64,000 bases of DNA from Brucella pseudogrignonensis (GTDB taxonomy: Bacteria; Pseudomonadota; Alphaproteobacteria; Rhizobiales; Rhizobiaceae). The notes below the pieces were generated by a model. It was not told the DNA's origin. It saw nothing but the letters and a program-made list of their open reading frames with translations, and did no database searches. This document shows, in pieces, positions 27,528-38,440 of this stretch (position 1 is its first letter; every line of letters starts with the position of its first letter). Both the position numbers and the translations under genes were made by a program. The DNA lies in NCBI RefSeq assembly GCF_002252525.1, contig NZ_NNRM01000039.1:186001-250000 (forward strand), given 5' to 3'.

Positions 27528-28971
27528 TGACACCGCCCCGCTGGTGCTTGTCGGACACGATAGCCGGCGGCGTGTCATCATGGCACTCGACGACAATGCA
27601 GAGGCGCTCGGCCTGCGCCTTGGCATGCCCGTCGCCAAGGCGCAGGCACTGGCGCCTGACCTTCGCCTGATGGATGCCAATCCCGCCGCCGACGCGGCGG
27701 GACTGCAGAAACTCGCTCATTGGGCCTTGCAGCGCATCTCTCCGATCGTCATGGCTGATCCACCCGACGGGCTTGTCATTGACACGACCGGTGCAGACCA
27801 TCTTCACGGTGGTGAAGCCGCGATGCTCGGCGCAATCCTGCAGCGCTTCGCCTCTTCCGGGGTCAAGGCGCGCATAGCGCTCGCTCAAAGCTGGGGGGCA
27901 GCCCATGCAGCCGCCCGCTTTGGTGAACACAGCATTGAGATCATACCAGACAACAAAACCGCATCTTTTCTGGCGGCGCTGCCGCTTGCAGCGCTGCGTC
28001 TGCAAAAAGACATGATCGTCGAATTGCACCGGTTGGGTTTTGAAACCATCGCCGATGTGATGAACCAGCCCCGCGCACCGCTGACCTTGCGCTTTGGTCC
28101 ACAGATTGCCCGTCGGCTCGATCAGGCTTTCGGGCGATTACCCGAACCCATCACGCCCTACCGCGTCCCCGAAATTATCGAAGCAAGAAAGGTGTTTGGT
28201 GAACCGATCGGTGCGGCAGAAACCATCCGCCGCGCAATCGGCAAACTGGTATCCCAGCTCTGTGCCGAACTTGAAACCAGGGGAATGGGTGCACGGCGGC
28301 TTGATCTGCTGATCCATCGCGTCGACAACGCCCGACAGGCACTCCGGGTTGGCGCAGCGCAGCCTATCCGCGACCCCCAACGCCTGTCACGGCTGCTCAA
28401 TGACAAAATTGCCAGCATCGATCCCGGCTTTGGCATCGAAATCATGGAACTTGCAGCCGTGATTGTCGAACCGTTGCGTGAAAGACAGCCCATGGTCACA
28501 CTCATCGATGCGGCAAACCCCGATATTTCCGACCTGGTTGATGTGCTGGCCAACCGCATTGGCGAAAGCCGACTGTGTCGCTTTACACCCGTCGAGAGCG
28601 ACGTCCCCGAACGCTCGGTGGCAATGATCGCAGCACTGTCACCCGAAACCGGCGCCACTTGGAACGGCAAATGGCCTAGACCAACGCGCCTGTTAGCACG
28701 CCCCGAACCGATCGAAACCATGGCTCTTCTGCCCGACAATCCGCCGGTCTGGTTTACCTGGCGCGGTGTGAGACGACGGGTGCGACAGGCAGACGGCCCG
28801 GAACGCATTCGCGGCGAATGGTGGAAGCGCGATGCCGAAATGGCAACGGTGCGCGATTATTTCCAGGTTGAGGACGATGCCGGTGAACGCTACTGGATTT
28901 TCCGTTCCGGCGACGGCGAGCACAGCGAGAGCGGTAGCCAGCGCTGGTTCCTGCATGGGGTCTTTGGATGA
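27448..28971 (+). CDS. imuB: ImuB, inactive Y-family polymerase-like protein
   Basis: 507-residue DinP-like protein. The start is ATG at 27448 with GGAGG upstream, inside the imuA 3' end; a longer frame back to 27223 lies entirely within imuA and is not needed. The N-terminal strand reads VVSLFLPRW instead of the usual acidic D-x-D of active Y-family polymerases, as in other ImuB proteins. ImuB is thought to be a hub joining the beta clamp and DnaE2. It overlaps dnaE2 by the four bases ATGA. Confidence 0.94.
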   Translation: MTRVVSLFLPRWSTDRLRRKSDVGSLDDTAPLVLVGHDSRRRVIMALDDNAEALGLRLGMPVAKAQALAPDLRLMDANPAADAAGLQKLAHWALQRISPIVMADPPDGLVIDTTGADHLHGGEAAMLGAILQRFASSGVKARIALAQSWGAAHAAARFGEHSIEIIPDNKTASFLAALPLAALRLQKDMIVELHRLGFETIADVMNQPRAPLTLRFGPQIARRLDQAFGRLPEPITPYRVPEIIEARKVFGEPIGAAETIRRAIGKLVSQLCAELETRGMGARRLDLLIHRVDNARQALRVGAAQPIRDPQRLSRLLNDKIASIDPGFGIEIMELAAVIVEPLRERQPMVTLIDAANPDISDLVDVLANRIGESRLCRFTPVESDVPERSVAMIAALSPETGATWNGKWPRPTRLLARPEPIETMALLPDNPPVWFTWRGVRRRVRQADGPERIRGEWWKRDAEMATVRDYFQVEDDAGERYWIFRSGDGEHSESGSQRWFLHGVFG

Positions 28972-31900
28972 GAGAAACAGCCTATGCCGAGCTGCAGGTC
29001 ACCAGCCATTTTTCCTTTCTGCGCGGCGCCAGCAGTTGTGAGGAACTGTTTGCCGAAGCCGCGCGATTGGGCATTGCCGCGCTCGCAATCGTCGATCGCA
29101 ATTCGCTGGCAGGTCTTGTGCGGGCGCATCAGGCCGCCCGCGACAGCGGTGTGCGTCTGGTCGTCGGTTGCAGGCTGGACCTTTGCGATGGCATGTCTGT
29201 TCTTGCCTATCCCACCGACCGACAAGCCTACGCCCGGCTATGCCGGTTGCTCTCGTTGGGAAAAATGCGCGCCGGCAAGGCAAAATGTCGGCTCGAATGG
29301 GACGATCTCGCAAGCTATAGCGAGGGATTGCTCGTGGTGCTGTTGCCCGATGAGGCCAACGCAGTCGTAGCCACCCATCTTCGCAAACTCCATGCCGTAT
29401 TCGCTGATCGTGCCTATATGGCATTGACATTGCGGCGCAGACCCAATGACCCGCTGCGCCTGTGGCAGCTTTCCCAAATGGCCGCAGCAGCCAAGATCAG
29501 CACCGTGGTCACCAATGATGTGCTGTTTCATGAGCCGGCACGCCAGGTTCTGCAGGATGTGGTGACCGCTATCCGCCACAATGTAACGATTGACGAACTC
29601 GGACATCGTCGAGAACGTTTCTGCGACCGCTATCTCAAAAAACCGGATGAAATGCATCGGCTGTTTGCCCGCTATCCGGAAGCGCTTTCCAGAACAAACG
29701 AGATCGTTGATCGCTGCAGATTTCAGCTCGATGAATTGACCTACCAATATCCCGAGGAAAAGCTCTTCCCTGAACTCTCGACCCAGCAGGCGCTGGAGAA
29801 ACTGACATGGGCGGGTGCTCTCGAGCACTACCCGGAAGGGCTGCCCGATAAGGTCCGACGCGGGCTTCAGCATGAATTGCAGCTGATCGCCAAGCTCGAC
29901 TACGCCCCCTATTTTCTCACGGTCAACGCAATCGTGCGCTTTGCCCGCTCAAAAGGTATTCTCTGTCAGGGTCGTGGTTCGGCGGCCAATAGTTCGGTCT
30001 GCTACGTTTTGGGCATTACCAGCATTGATCCCGACCGCAATGATTTGTTGTTCGAACGCTTCGTATCGGAAGAACGGCGCGAACCACCCGATATCGATGT
30101 CGATTTCGAGCACGAGCGCCGCGAAGAGGTCATCCAGTGGATCTACCAAACCTATGGGCGGGAGCGGGCAGCCTTGTGCGCAACCGTTGTTCGCTATCGT
30201 GCCAAAGGCGCCTTGCGCGATGTCGGAAAGGCGCTTGGCTTGCCCGAAGATCTCACCAAAACACTCTCGTCACAGGTTTGGGGCTGGTCGGAAAGCATTG
30301 AAGCCAAACATGCCGAAGTGCTCAATCTCAACCTGCAGGATCGTCGTCTGCGTCTGGCGCTCGACCTTGCCCATCAGCTGGTGGGGACACCGCGACATCT
30401 GTCCCAGCATCCCGGTGGCTTTGTCCTGACGCGCGACCGCCTTGACGAACTGGTTCCGATCGAACCTGCCGCAATGGCTGATCGGGCGATCATTGAATGG
30501 GACAAGGACGACATTGATATATTGAAGTTCATGAAGGTCGACATTCTGGCACTCGGCATGCTGTCCTGCATGCGCCGGGCTTTCGATTTTCTGGCACAGC
30601 ATAAAGACACCCAGCTTAATCTTGCCTCCATTCCTTCTGAGGATCCGCGGACCTATGCCATGATCAGACGCGCCGATACGCTGGGCACATTTCAGATTGA
30701 ATCGCGTGCACAGATGGCGATGTTGCCGCGCATGAAACCCCGCACTTTCTATGATCTGGTCATCGAAGTGGCGATCGTCAGGCCAGGACCGATCCAGGGT
30801 GAGATGGTCCATCCCTATCTCAAGCGACGCGAAGGCCGCGAGGAGGTCATCTATCCCAGCCGGCAACTGGAAGCCGTGCTCGGCAAGACATTGGGGGTTC
30901 CGCTGTTTCAGGAACAGGCGATGCGGGTGGCCATCGAATGCGCCGGCTTTTCTGCTGGCGACGCCGATCAATTGCGCCGTGCAATGGCAACCTTCAAACA
31001 TACAGGCGGGGTTTCCAAATTCGGTGAAAAGCTGATCGAAGGCATGGTGGCCAATGGCTATCCACGCGAATTTGCAATGCAAACCTTCAAGCAGCTTGAG
31101 AGCTTCGGCTCCTACGGCTTTCCGGAAAGCCATGCGGCGAGTTTCGCGCTCATCGCCTATGCCAGCAGCTGGATGAAATGCTGGCATCCCGATGTCTTCT
31201 GCGCCGCACTTTTGAACGCCCAACCGATGGGGTTTTACGCCCCGGCGCAGATTGTTCGGGACGCGCAATCCCATAATGTCGAGGTTCGTCCCGTCTGTAT
31301 CAATGCGTCCCGCTGGGATTGTACCTTAGAGGCGCGCAACCCCGATGACGGCCGGCTGGCCGTTCGGTTGGGCCTGCGCATGGTGAAGGGATTGGGTAAT
31401 GCCGATGCCGCGCGGCTGATTTCGGCGCGCGGTGATCGACCCTTTGCTTCGGTTGACGATCTCTGGCATCGCGCGGCAGTTGGTGTGGAAACGCTCAATG
31501 AACTGGCCAAGGCCGATGCTTTCAAACCCTCGCTCGGCCTGCAAAGACGGGAAGTCTTCTGGGCCATGAAGGCGCTCAGGGATGAGCCATTGCCGTTATT
31601 TTCTGCTGTTAGAAACCGGGAGCTGGCAACATCAGGCCAGACATTCCGGCAACAGAACGGGTTCAAAGAACAAATCGAGCCCAAGGTCAAGCTGGCGCCC
31701 ATGACCGCCGGCAGCGAGGTGGTCGCCGATTACGGCCATACCGGTCTCACCTTGCGCCAGCATCCGTTAAGTTTTCTGCGCTCCGAGCTTGCAGATCGTG
31801 GCGTGGTGAGTTGCGCCAGAGCGACCGCCATGGGTGATCGCCACTGGGTCGACATTGCAGGGCTTGTGCTTGTGCGGCAGCGACCGGGATCCGCAAAAGG

Positions 31901-32258
31901 GGTCATGTTCGTGACGATTGAGGATGAAACCGCTGTTGCCAATCTCGTGATATGGACCAAAACATTCGAAAAGTTCCCTCGAATTATATTGGGGGCAAAT
32001 ATGATGGGTGTGCGTGGCCGCGTGCAACGAGAAGGCGAGGTCGTTCATATCGTCGTCCACCACTTGACCGATCTGTCACACGAACTCGCCAGCATCGGCT
32101 CACGTGAGTGTCGGTTTCCCCTCCCCCATGGCAGGGGCGATGAATTTCACCATGGATCCCCGACACCCGATCCGCGCGGCCTGCCCAAGCCACGCGATAT
32201 GCCGGACCCCTACCTGCATCTTGACGAGATCGCAATGAAGACACGAAATTTCCGCTAG
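28968..32258 (+). CDS. dnaE2: Error-prone DNA polymerase III alpha-like DnaE2 (ImuC)
   Basis: 1096-residue C-family polymerase. The PHP domain begins at the N-terminus ([20 protein letters not shown]). The polymerase core includes [19 protein letters not shown] and the catalytic acidic segment [18 protein letters not shown]. It carries a helix-hairpin-helix and ends with an OB fold ([28 protein letters not shown]). It performs translesion synthesis in the ImuA-ImuB-DnaE2 mutasome. Last gene of the LexA-boxed operon. Confidence 0.96.
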   Translation: MRETAYAELQVTSHFSFLRGASSCEELFAEAARLGIAALAIVDRNSLAGLVRAHQAARDSGVRLVVGCRLDLCDGMSVLAYPTDRQAYARLCRLLSLGKMRAGKAKCRLEWDDLASYSEGLLVVLLPDEANAVVATHLRKLHAVFADRAYMALTLRRRPNDPLRLWQLSQMAAAAKISTVVTNDVLFHEPARQVLQDVVTAIRHNVTIDELGHRRERFCDRYLKKPDEMHRLFARYPEALSRTNEIVDRCRFQLDELTYQYPEEKLFPELSTQQALEKLTWAGALEHYPEGLPDKVRRGLQHELQLIAKLDYAPYFLTVNAIVRFARSKGILCQGRGSAANSSVCYVLGITSIDPDRNDLLFERFVSEERREPPDIDVDFEHERREEVIQWIYQTYGRERAALCATVVRYRAKGALRDVGKALGLPEDLTKTLSSQVWGWSESIEAKHAEVLNLNLQDRRLRLALDLAHQLVGTPRHLSQHPGGFVLTRDRLDELVPIEPAAMADRAIIEWDKDDIDILKFMKVDILALGMLSCMRRAFDFLAQHKDTQLNLASIPSEDPRTYAMIRRADTLGTFQIESRAQMAMLPRMKPRTFYDLVIEVAIVRPGPIQGEMVHPYLKRREGREEVIYPSRQLEAVLGKTLGVPLFQEQAMRVAIECAGFSAGDADQLRRAMATFKHTGGVSKFGEKLIEGMVANGYPREFAMQTFKQLESFGSYGFPESHAASFALIAYASSWMKCWHPDVFCAALLNAQPMGFYAPAQIVRDAQSHNVEVRPVCINASRWDCTLEARNPDDGRLAVRLGLRMVKGLGNADAARLISARGDRPFASVDDLWHRAAVGVETLNELAKADAFKPSLGLQRREVFWAMKALRDEPLPLFSAVRNRELATSGQTFRQQNGFKEQIEPKVKLAPMTAGSEVVADYGHTGLTLRQHPLSFLRSELADRGVVSCARATAMGDRHWVDIAGLVLVRQRPGSAKGVMFVTIEDETAVANLVIWTKTFEKFPRIILGANMMGVRGRVQREGEVVHIVVHHLTDLSHELASIGSRECRFPLPHGRGDEFHHGSPTPDPRGLPKPRDMPDPYLHLDEIAMKTRNFR

Positions 32259-32654
32259 AATATCTGACTGCGAAGATCGCCACAAAAGCCAGGCCTGCGC
32301 ATAGCGAGACCCGCCCTCGGCCATGATGTTCTCTCACCCTCGAAATTGGTCCGCTAGCGTACCAACGCCCCTTGCTCCAGACTGCTTGGTGCAGCAAAAC
32401 CGCTGTATTCTGCACCATCAGACGTGCTCAAAGCCGTTTTCGCGCGCGCTTAATGATGTCTGGTGATGAAGGCTAAAACCTGCATGCACCCCCTCTTGTT
32501 TAGCGCTCACTTTCGTGCTTTCTGGTTGTCGGGTTTCGGCGATTGCAACCAGCCTGTCACCGACAGAGCCATTGGTTGCTGCGCTTGATTGGGCGTGTCT
32601 CGGAAGAGGCATCTCGCATGATGAGGGTCATGCGAAGAAAAATTTGGGGCTGGG
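32259..32654 (+). other. Upstream region of the autotransporter
   Basis: 396 bases between dnaE2 and the autotransporter. No gene or strong terminator was recognised. It presumably holds the autotransporter promoter, but no clear -35/-10 pair could be assigned. Confidence 0.5.
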
Positions 32655-35600
32655 ATGAAATCTTCTGTTTATTGGATGCGTCGCAGCCTTGCGACGCGAA
32701 GCGCGACACTCCTTGCAACCACCGCGCTGACTGCCATTCTCGCAATGAACACATTACCGGCTTCTGCCCAGCTTGCCTGGGACGGCATCAACACCACTTC
32801 GGGTGCGGATGGCGGCGCTGGCACCTGGTCCGCGGGTTCGGCAACCAACTGGGTCGATGCCAATGGCAATAATGTTGCCTGGATCAATGGCAGCCATGCG
32901 GTGTTCGGCGATTTCACGGGTGCTTCCGGCGCAGTACAGGTCGTGGGCAATGTGGCGGCGAGTTCTCTGACCTTCAACCGCACCAGCTTTCCCGGCTATA
33001 ATATTTATGGCGGGACCGTGATGGGCGTGGGGGCAGCCGGTACTGAGCTGTTTAGCGACGGATCGCTCGACGTCTCGGCAAATCTTGCGGGCGGCGACTG
33101 GATAAAGACCGGAACCGGGATTATCCGCTTTCTTTCTGCCAACAGCCATACTGGCACCACCTATATCAACCAGGGTGCCATCGCAATCAGCAATGCCAAC
33201 GCATTGGGAAGCGCTGCGGGGGGCACCGTTGTTGCATCCGGCGCGGCCTTGATCTTCAACGGGAACTTCACCGTCGCCAATGAAGCCCTGACCCTTTCGG
33301 GCACCGGTCTGGGAAGCGGGGCGCTGACAAACAATGTGTCAAAATCGGTCTGGGGCGGTTCGGTCACATTGGCGGCTGACACGATGATTGGTGCTTCCGG
33401 CGCCGACCAGAGCCTGTCGCTGACGGGCGCAGTCGACAGTGGCGGCCATACGCTTACCTTCAATATTGGTTCCAACGCCAACGGACTGATCTCCGGCATC
33501 ATGTCGGGCACAGGCGGGCTGACCAAAGGCAGCGCCGGAACATTGACCCTGAGCGGCGTCAACAGCTTTACCGGCGCCACGACAATTCTTGGTGGCTCGC
33601 TCGTCATGGGCGCACAAGATGCCCTGGCAACATCCTCAACAGTCCAGCTCGCAAACGGCACCTGGGATCTCAAGGGTTTCAATCAGACGGTCAAGGGACT
33701 GTCCAGCAACAACAGTTCGGCCAGTGTAGCGCTCGGTTCAGCCGCTCTCACGGTCAACAATGCCGGTAATTTCACCTACTATGGCGACATTACCGGAACG
33801 GGAAGCCTCACAAAGTCAGGTGCCGGAACTTTGACACTGGGCGGTGTGACAAGTTACACAGGCGCAACCGCGATCAATGGCGGTATTTTGCGAACCGGCG
33901 TTGCAAACGCTCTTACCCAATCGACAGGCATCGCGCTCAACGGCGGCACCTTCGATTTGTCCGGCTACAATCAGACAGTCGGCGCCCTGAATGGCGGCAC
34001 CGGAGCCAGCGTGACTTTGGGATCTGCCATGCTGACCGTTGACACCGCCACAAACAATAGTTTCTGGGGAAGCATTTCCGGTGGGGGCGGTCTGACAAAA
34101 GCCGGTTCCGGCCTATTGGATCTGCGTTCTGCGAACAGCTATTCAGGCGCAACCGCTGTGACTGGCGGCACGCTGAGAGTAGGCCCGGGCGCTTCCCTCG
34201 CCAATTCTTCAGCCATCTCGATCAGCAATGGCGGCACTCTCAGTTTGACGGCAGCCAATGCGCTCTCCTCCAACGCTGCCGTCAGCCTGACAGGTAACGG
34301 ATCCCAGCTTGGACTCGCCGCCGATCAGCAGATCGGTTCCCTTGCCGGCACGGCGGGCACGTCGATCTATGTCGACCCAGGGGTGACACTGACGACCGGA
34401 ACCAGCAATACCAGCTCGATTTTTTCTGGCAATATCGGCAGCAATGGCGAGGGAAATCTCGTCAAGCTCGGCAGCGGCGGCCTGACCTTGTCCGCTACCA
34501 ACAATTATAGCGGCACCACCACTGTTCAGGCTGGCTCGCTGATCGTCAACGGCTCCATTGCCGCTTCCTCCCTGACCACAGTCCAAGCCGGTGCCGCCTT
34601 GGGTGGCGGCGGCCGCGTGGGAGCGACCAGGATCAAAGACGGCGGCACACTTGCCGCCGGCGCACCGGTCGGTACATTGCACATTGATGGAAACCTGACA
34701 CTCGATCAGGGAAGTCAGATCGCCTATGAGGCGGGTGCGCCGGGCGTGGACTATTCGACGCCCGGGACATCCGATAGTCTTTCGGTCACCGGAAATCTCA
34801 CACTGAACGGCGCCAAGCTCAACGTCACCGACGCGGGTGGATTTGGCCCCGGGCTTTATCGCATCTTCGATTACACCGGCACGCTCACAACCACCAATGG
34901 CGGCTTGTCAATCAACCAGGCGCCGGCCGGAGCGCCCCTCACCATTCAAATTCTGACCGCAGACAAGCAGATCAATCTCATCAATGTCGGCAATCAGACG
35001 CTTGGGTTCTGGAATGCCGACGGCACTGCAAGCGCCAGCCAATTGGGCGGTGGAAGCGGAACCTGGTCGGTGGTCTCCCCGGTCTGGACCGATGAAAGCG
35101 GTAGTCTGACCGCTCCGATGCAGCCACAGCCAGGCTTTGCCATATTCGGTGGCAATGCCGGGACCGTGACAATCAACAACAGCGCCGGATCCGTCCAGGC
35201 GACAGGCATGCAGTTCGCCTCCGATGGATACCGGATGACCGGCGATGCCTTGACGCTCATCGCAGATGCAGATCATCCGGCACCTGTGGAAATAAGAGTG
35301 GGCGACGGCAGTGCGTCAAGCGGATCCTATGTCACAAGCATCGACAATGTAATCACCGGCAGCGACGGGCTCAACAAGACCGGCGCCGGAACGCTTGTGC
35401 TAAACGGATCCAATCTCTATTCCGGCGGCACAACATTGTCGGCAGGCAGGCTTTCCGTGTCCTCTGACGCAAATCTCGGCGCAGTCAACGGCGGCCTGAC
35501 CTTTGCGGGAGGCGTCCTCGAACTTGGTTCCTCGTTCGATCTTGCAACCGCGCGCTCCGTGCAACTGACCGCAGCGGGTGGAACAATCGACACCAATGGT

Positions 35601-38219
35601 TTCAATTCGACCCTGCGTCGCGAGATCACCGGCAATGGCGATCTGATCAAAGCTGGCACCGGCACGCTGACACTCAATGGCATGAACAGCTTCACCGGCA
35701 AGACCCGGATCGATGCAGGCGGAACGCTGGCTCTGGCGGGCCAGGGCCGGATCAATAGCTCCAGTGGTGTCGAAGTCAATGGTACGCTTGACATCTCAGC
35801 CGCCGCAGCCGCGCAGATCAAGACATTGTCTGGCAATGGATCGGTTGTTCTGGGCTCCAATTATCTAAGCATAGCACAGGCCGCAGGCGTCTTTTCGGGC
35901 GCAGTCACCGGGACTGGCGGCGTCATGGTGACCCGCGGCAGCCAGGTTCTGTCCGGCAACAGCAGCTTCTCGGGCACATTGGGGATCTCCGAGGGAGCTA
36001 CGGTTCGCATCGGCGATGGCGGCAGCGCGGGATCAATCACCGGCGACATCAACAATTGGGGCATGTTGGTATTCGACCGCTCTGACGCTCTGACCTATGG
36101 CGGGACGATCACGGGTGGCAAAGGCACGCTCGGGATCACAGGTGGCGGGACATTGACGCTGACAGGCGCCAATAGTTACAATGCCAACACCATTATCGAC
36201 CAGGCGACATTGATGATCGGCAATGGTGGAACAGGCGGACGTCTGGGCTACGGTGATACCATATTTGCTGGTACCAGCGCCCTGGTGTTCAATCGCAGCA
36301 ACAGCTACGCCTATCGGGGAGCGCTGATTGGCGACGGCACGCTCCGGCAGATCGGCAGCGGCACCACCATCCTTGCCGGCGATCTGACGCGATTTACCGG
36401 AAACACCGAGGTTTCAGGCGGTACATTGCAGCTCGAGAGCCTGCCAGTCGGCGACATGACGGTTGCAAACACCGCAACAATCGATTTCGCTCTGCTCAAG
36501 GATGCAGTCTTTCAAGGCGCAGTGACGGGCAATGGCCAGTTGCTCAAATCGACGAATTCCGTGTTGACACTCTCCGGCGACAATAACGGTTTCACAGGCC
36601 AGACAAAGGTTAATGCCGGCACGCTTGTCATTACCGGATCATTTGGCGGCGACTACAGTGTCGGAAACGGCGCAGTGCTGATTGCTGACGGCAACATGAA
36701 GGGTGGCCTCACCGTAACAGCCGGCGGTCTACTGGGCGGAACTGGTGTCCTGGGCGATCTGACAATCGAAACGGGCGGCGTGCATGCGCCGGGTCATTCG
36801 CCTGGTACCCAGACCATCGTGGGCGACTATATCAACCATGGCACTTTGCTGGTGGATGTCACACCTGATGTCTCCGACAGGCTGGTGGTTACCGGTGGGG
36901 TCGATATTTCAGGCGCAACACTCAGCCTGTTGCTGTCGCCGGCCACAGCCGAGAGCTGGAACCCACTCAACGGCCCTTACACGCTCATCGCAAATCAGGG
37001 CAGTGATGCCGTTTTGGGGCGTTTTGCCTCGGTGAGCAAAAACCTGGTCTTCCTTAATGAGACCCTCGATTATGCGGGCGGTGATGGCAATGATGTGACC
37101 TTGCAGCTCAACCGCAATGATGTCGGCTTCGACGATGTCGCCGCGACACGCAACCAACGCAGCACGGCACGGGCGATTGCATCGCTGCCTTCCGGAAACG
37201 CGGTCTGGAACACCATCGCCTTGCAGCCCGACGATCAATCGGCACGGGCAGCCTTTGACGCGCTTTCAGGCGAAATTCATGCCTCGGCGAAATCGGGCCT
37301 GATCAATGACAGCCATATCCTGCGCGATGCCATCAATGATCGACTGCGCGCGGCTTTTGCCACCGCTGAAGTAAAAACCTCCTCCGCATCGACCGCCAAT
37401 CTCGCGGCATGGGGCCAGGCACTTGGCTCCTGGGGGCGTTTCAACGGCAATGACAATGCGGCCGCCTTCGACACTTCAACCGGCGGCTTCGTGACCGGCT
37501 TAGATACACAGCTTGGCGACACATCCCGCCTCGGACTGGTCGCCGGATACAGCCATTTGAGCATGCATGCCAAAGACCGCAGCTCGTCGGCTTCCGCACA
37601 GAGCTTGCATCTTGGCCTTTATGGCGGCAGCCAATTTGATGCGATCAGCCTGCGTGCCGGAGCGGCCTACAGCTTCAATGCGCTTGAGACGAACCGCTAT
37701 GTTGGCATCCCAGGGCTTACTGACTTCCATGATGCCGATTATGATGCATCAACCTTGCAGCTTTTCGGCGAACTGGGCTACCGCATCGATACCGACCTTG
37801 CCGTGTTCGAACCCTTCGCCAATCTCGCTTATGTCAATCTACATACCGATGGCTTCAGCGAGACCGGCGGGGCGGCTGCGCTTTCAGCAGGCAGCAATTC
37901 AACCCAAACCACCTTCACGACGATCGGCTTGCGCAGCTCGAGCACCTTCACGCTCAATCATCTCACAGCCAATGTGAATGGCATGGTCGGCTGGCGTCAT
38001 GCCTATGGTGACCTCGACCCGGTTACCCGCCTTTCTTTTGAAGGATCAGACAGTTTCCAGATGACGGGCGTGGCGATCGGCAAAAACGCGGCTGTGGTTG
38101 AATTGGGCGTCGATTTTAATCTCGCCCCCAATACAACATTGGGCGCTGCCTATCGGGGTCAGTTCCTGGAAGGCGCCATCGAGAACGGCTTTAACACCAA
38201 ACTCGCTGTCAAATTCTAG
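32655..38219 (+). CDS. Large type Va autotransporter with PATR passenger repeats
   Basis: 1854-residue outer-membrane autotransporter. A signal peptide covers residues 1-38, with cleavage after LPASA. The passenger (about 39-1550) is a glycine-, serine- and threonine-rich beta-helix with many autotransporter-associated strand repeats of the form GxGGLTKxGxGTLTLSGxNSFTGxT, spread along its length. The C-terminal beta-barrel spans about 1585-1854 (AAWGQALGSWGRF to the final LAVKF, a Phe-terminated barrel signature). There is no visible protease or lipase catalytic motif in the passenger. It is probably a surface adhesin or aggregation factor; the target is unknown. Confidence 0.9.
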   Translation: MKSSVYWMRRSLATRSATLLATTALTAILAMNTLPASAQLAWDGINTTSGADGGAGTWSAGSATNWVDANGNNVAWINGSHAVFGDFTGASGAVQVVGNVAASSLTFNRTSFPGYNIYGGTVMGVGAAGTELFSDGSLDVSANLAGGDWIKTGTGIIRFLSANSHTGTTYINQGAIAISNANALGSAAGGTVVASGAALIFNGNFTVANEALTLSGTGLGSGALTNNVSKSVWGGSVTLAADTMIGASGADQSLSLTGAVDSGGHTLTFNIGSNANGLISGIMSGTGGLTKGSAGTLTLSGVNSFTGATTILGGSLVMGAQDALATSSTVQLANGTWDLKGFNQTVKGLSSNNSSASVALGSAALTVNNAGNFTYYGDITGTGSLTKSGAGTLTLGGVTSYTGATAINGGILRTGVANALTQSTGIALNGGTFDLSGYNQTVGALNGGTGASVTLGSAMLTVDTATNNSFWGSISGGGGLTKAGSGLLDLRSANSYSGATAVTGGTLRVGPGASLANSSAISISNGGTLSLTAANALSSNAAVSLTGNGSQLGLAADQQIGSLAGTAGTSIYVDPGVTLTTGTSNTSSIFSGNIGSNGEGNLVKLGSGGLTLSATNNYSGTTTVQAGSLIVNGSIAASSLTTVQAGAALGGGGRVGATRIKDGGTLAAGAPVGTLHIDGNLTLDQGSQIAYEAGAPGVDYSTPGTSDSLSVTGNLTLNGAKLNVTDAGGFGPGLYRIFDYTGTLTTTNGGLSINQAPAGAPLTIQILTADKQINLINVGNQTLGFWNADGTASASQLGGGSGTWSVVSPVWTDESGSLTAPMQPQPGFAIFGGNAGTVTINNSAGSVQATGMQFASDGYRMTGDALTLIADADHPAPVEIRVGDGSASSGSYVTSIDNVITGSDGLNKTGAGTLVLNGSNLYSGGTTLSAGRLSVSSDANLGAVNGGLTFAGGVLELGSSFDLATARSVQLTAAGGTIDTNGFNSTLRREITGNGDLIKAGTGTLTLNGMNSFTGKTRIDAGGTLALAGQGRINSSSGVEVNGTLDISAAAAAQIKTLSGNGSVVLGSNYLSIAQAAGVFSGAVTGTGGVMVTRGSQVLSGNSSFSGTLGISEGATVRIGDGGSAGSITGDINNWGMLVFDRSDALTYGGTITGGKGTLGITGGGTLTLTGANSYNANTIIDQATLMIGNGGTGGRLGYGDTIFAGTSALVFNRSNSYAYRGALIGDGTLRQIGSGTTILAGDLTRFTGNTEVSGGTLQLESLPVGDMTVANTATIDFALLKDAVFQGAVTGNGQLLKSTNSVLTLSGDNNGFTGQTKVNAGTLVITGSFGGDYSVGNGAVLIADGNMKGGLTVTAGGLLGGTGVLGDLTIETGGVHAPGHSPGTQTIVGDYINHGTLLVDVTPDVSDRLVVTGGVDISGATLSLLLSPATAESWNPLNGPYTLIANQGSDAVLGRFASVSKNLVFLNETLDYAGGDGNDVTLQLNRNDVGFDDVAATRNQRSTARAIASLPSGNAVWNTIALQPDDQSARAAFDALSGEIHASAKSGLINDSHILRDAINDRLRAAFATAEVKTSSASTANLAAWGQALGSWGRFNGNDNAAAFDTSTGGFVTGLDTQLGDTSRLGLVAGYSHLSMHAKDRSSSASAQSLHLGLYGGSQFDAISLRAGAAYSFNALETNRYVGIPGLTDFHDADYDASTLQLFGELGYRIDTDLAVFEPFANLAYVNLHTDGFSETGGAAALSAGSNSTQTTFTTIGLRSSSTFTLNHLTANVNGMVGWRHAYGDLDPVTRLSFEGSDSFQMTGVAIGKNAAVVELGVDFNLAPNTTLGAAYRGQFLEGAIENGFNTKLAVKF

Positions 38220-38230
38220 CAGGACAATCA

Positions 38231-38258
38231 TCAGGCGGCGATGACAATTGCCGCCTGA
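38231..38258 (+). terminator. Hairpin after the autotransporter gene
   Basis: TCAGGCGGC (38231-38239) pairs with GCCGCCTGA (38250-38258), loop of 10 bases, 11 bases after the stop at 38219. No T-run follows, so it may end or protect the transcript. Confidence 0.5.
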
Positions 38259-38440
38259 TCTGAGCGCGCTCCGATCGGCAGTCCCCTCTCCATGATACGC
38301 TGATCAACTGCAATGAACACCGCTAAAACACCGCCTATGTTTTGCCGGCTATATATTTCTCCGCAGGAATTGGTATACCCTCCGGATTGATGCTCTGTAT
38401 TCTACGCACAACCACTGATTTCAGGACGTATAGCAGAGCC

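Noticed and set aside
30270-31274. 334-codon frame antisense to dnaE2
   Set aside because: It lies wholly inside the well-supported polymerase gene and has no features of its own.
33161-33682. Long minus-strand frames under the autotransporter
   Set aside because: Repetitive GC-rich coding sequence creates long antisense frames; their translations are low-complexity and lack start signals.
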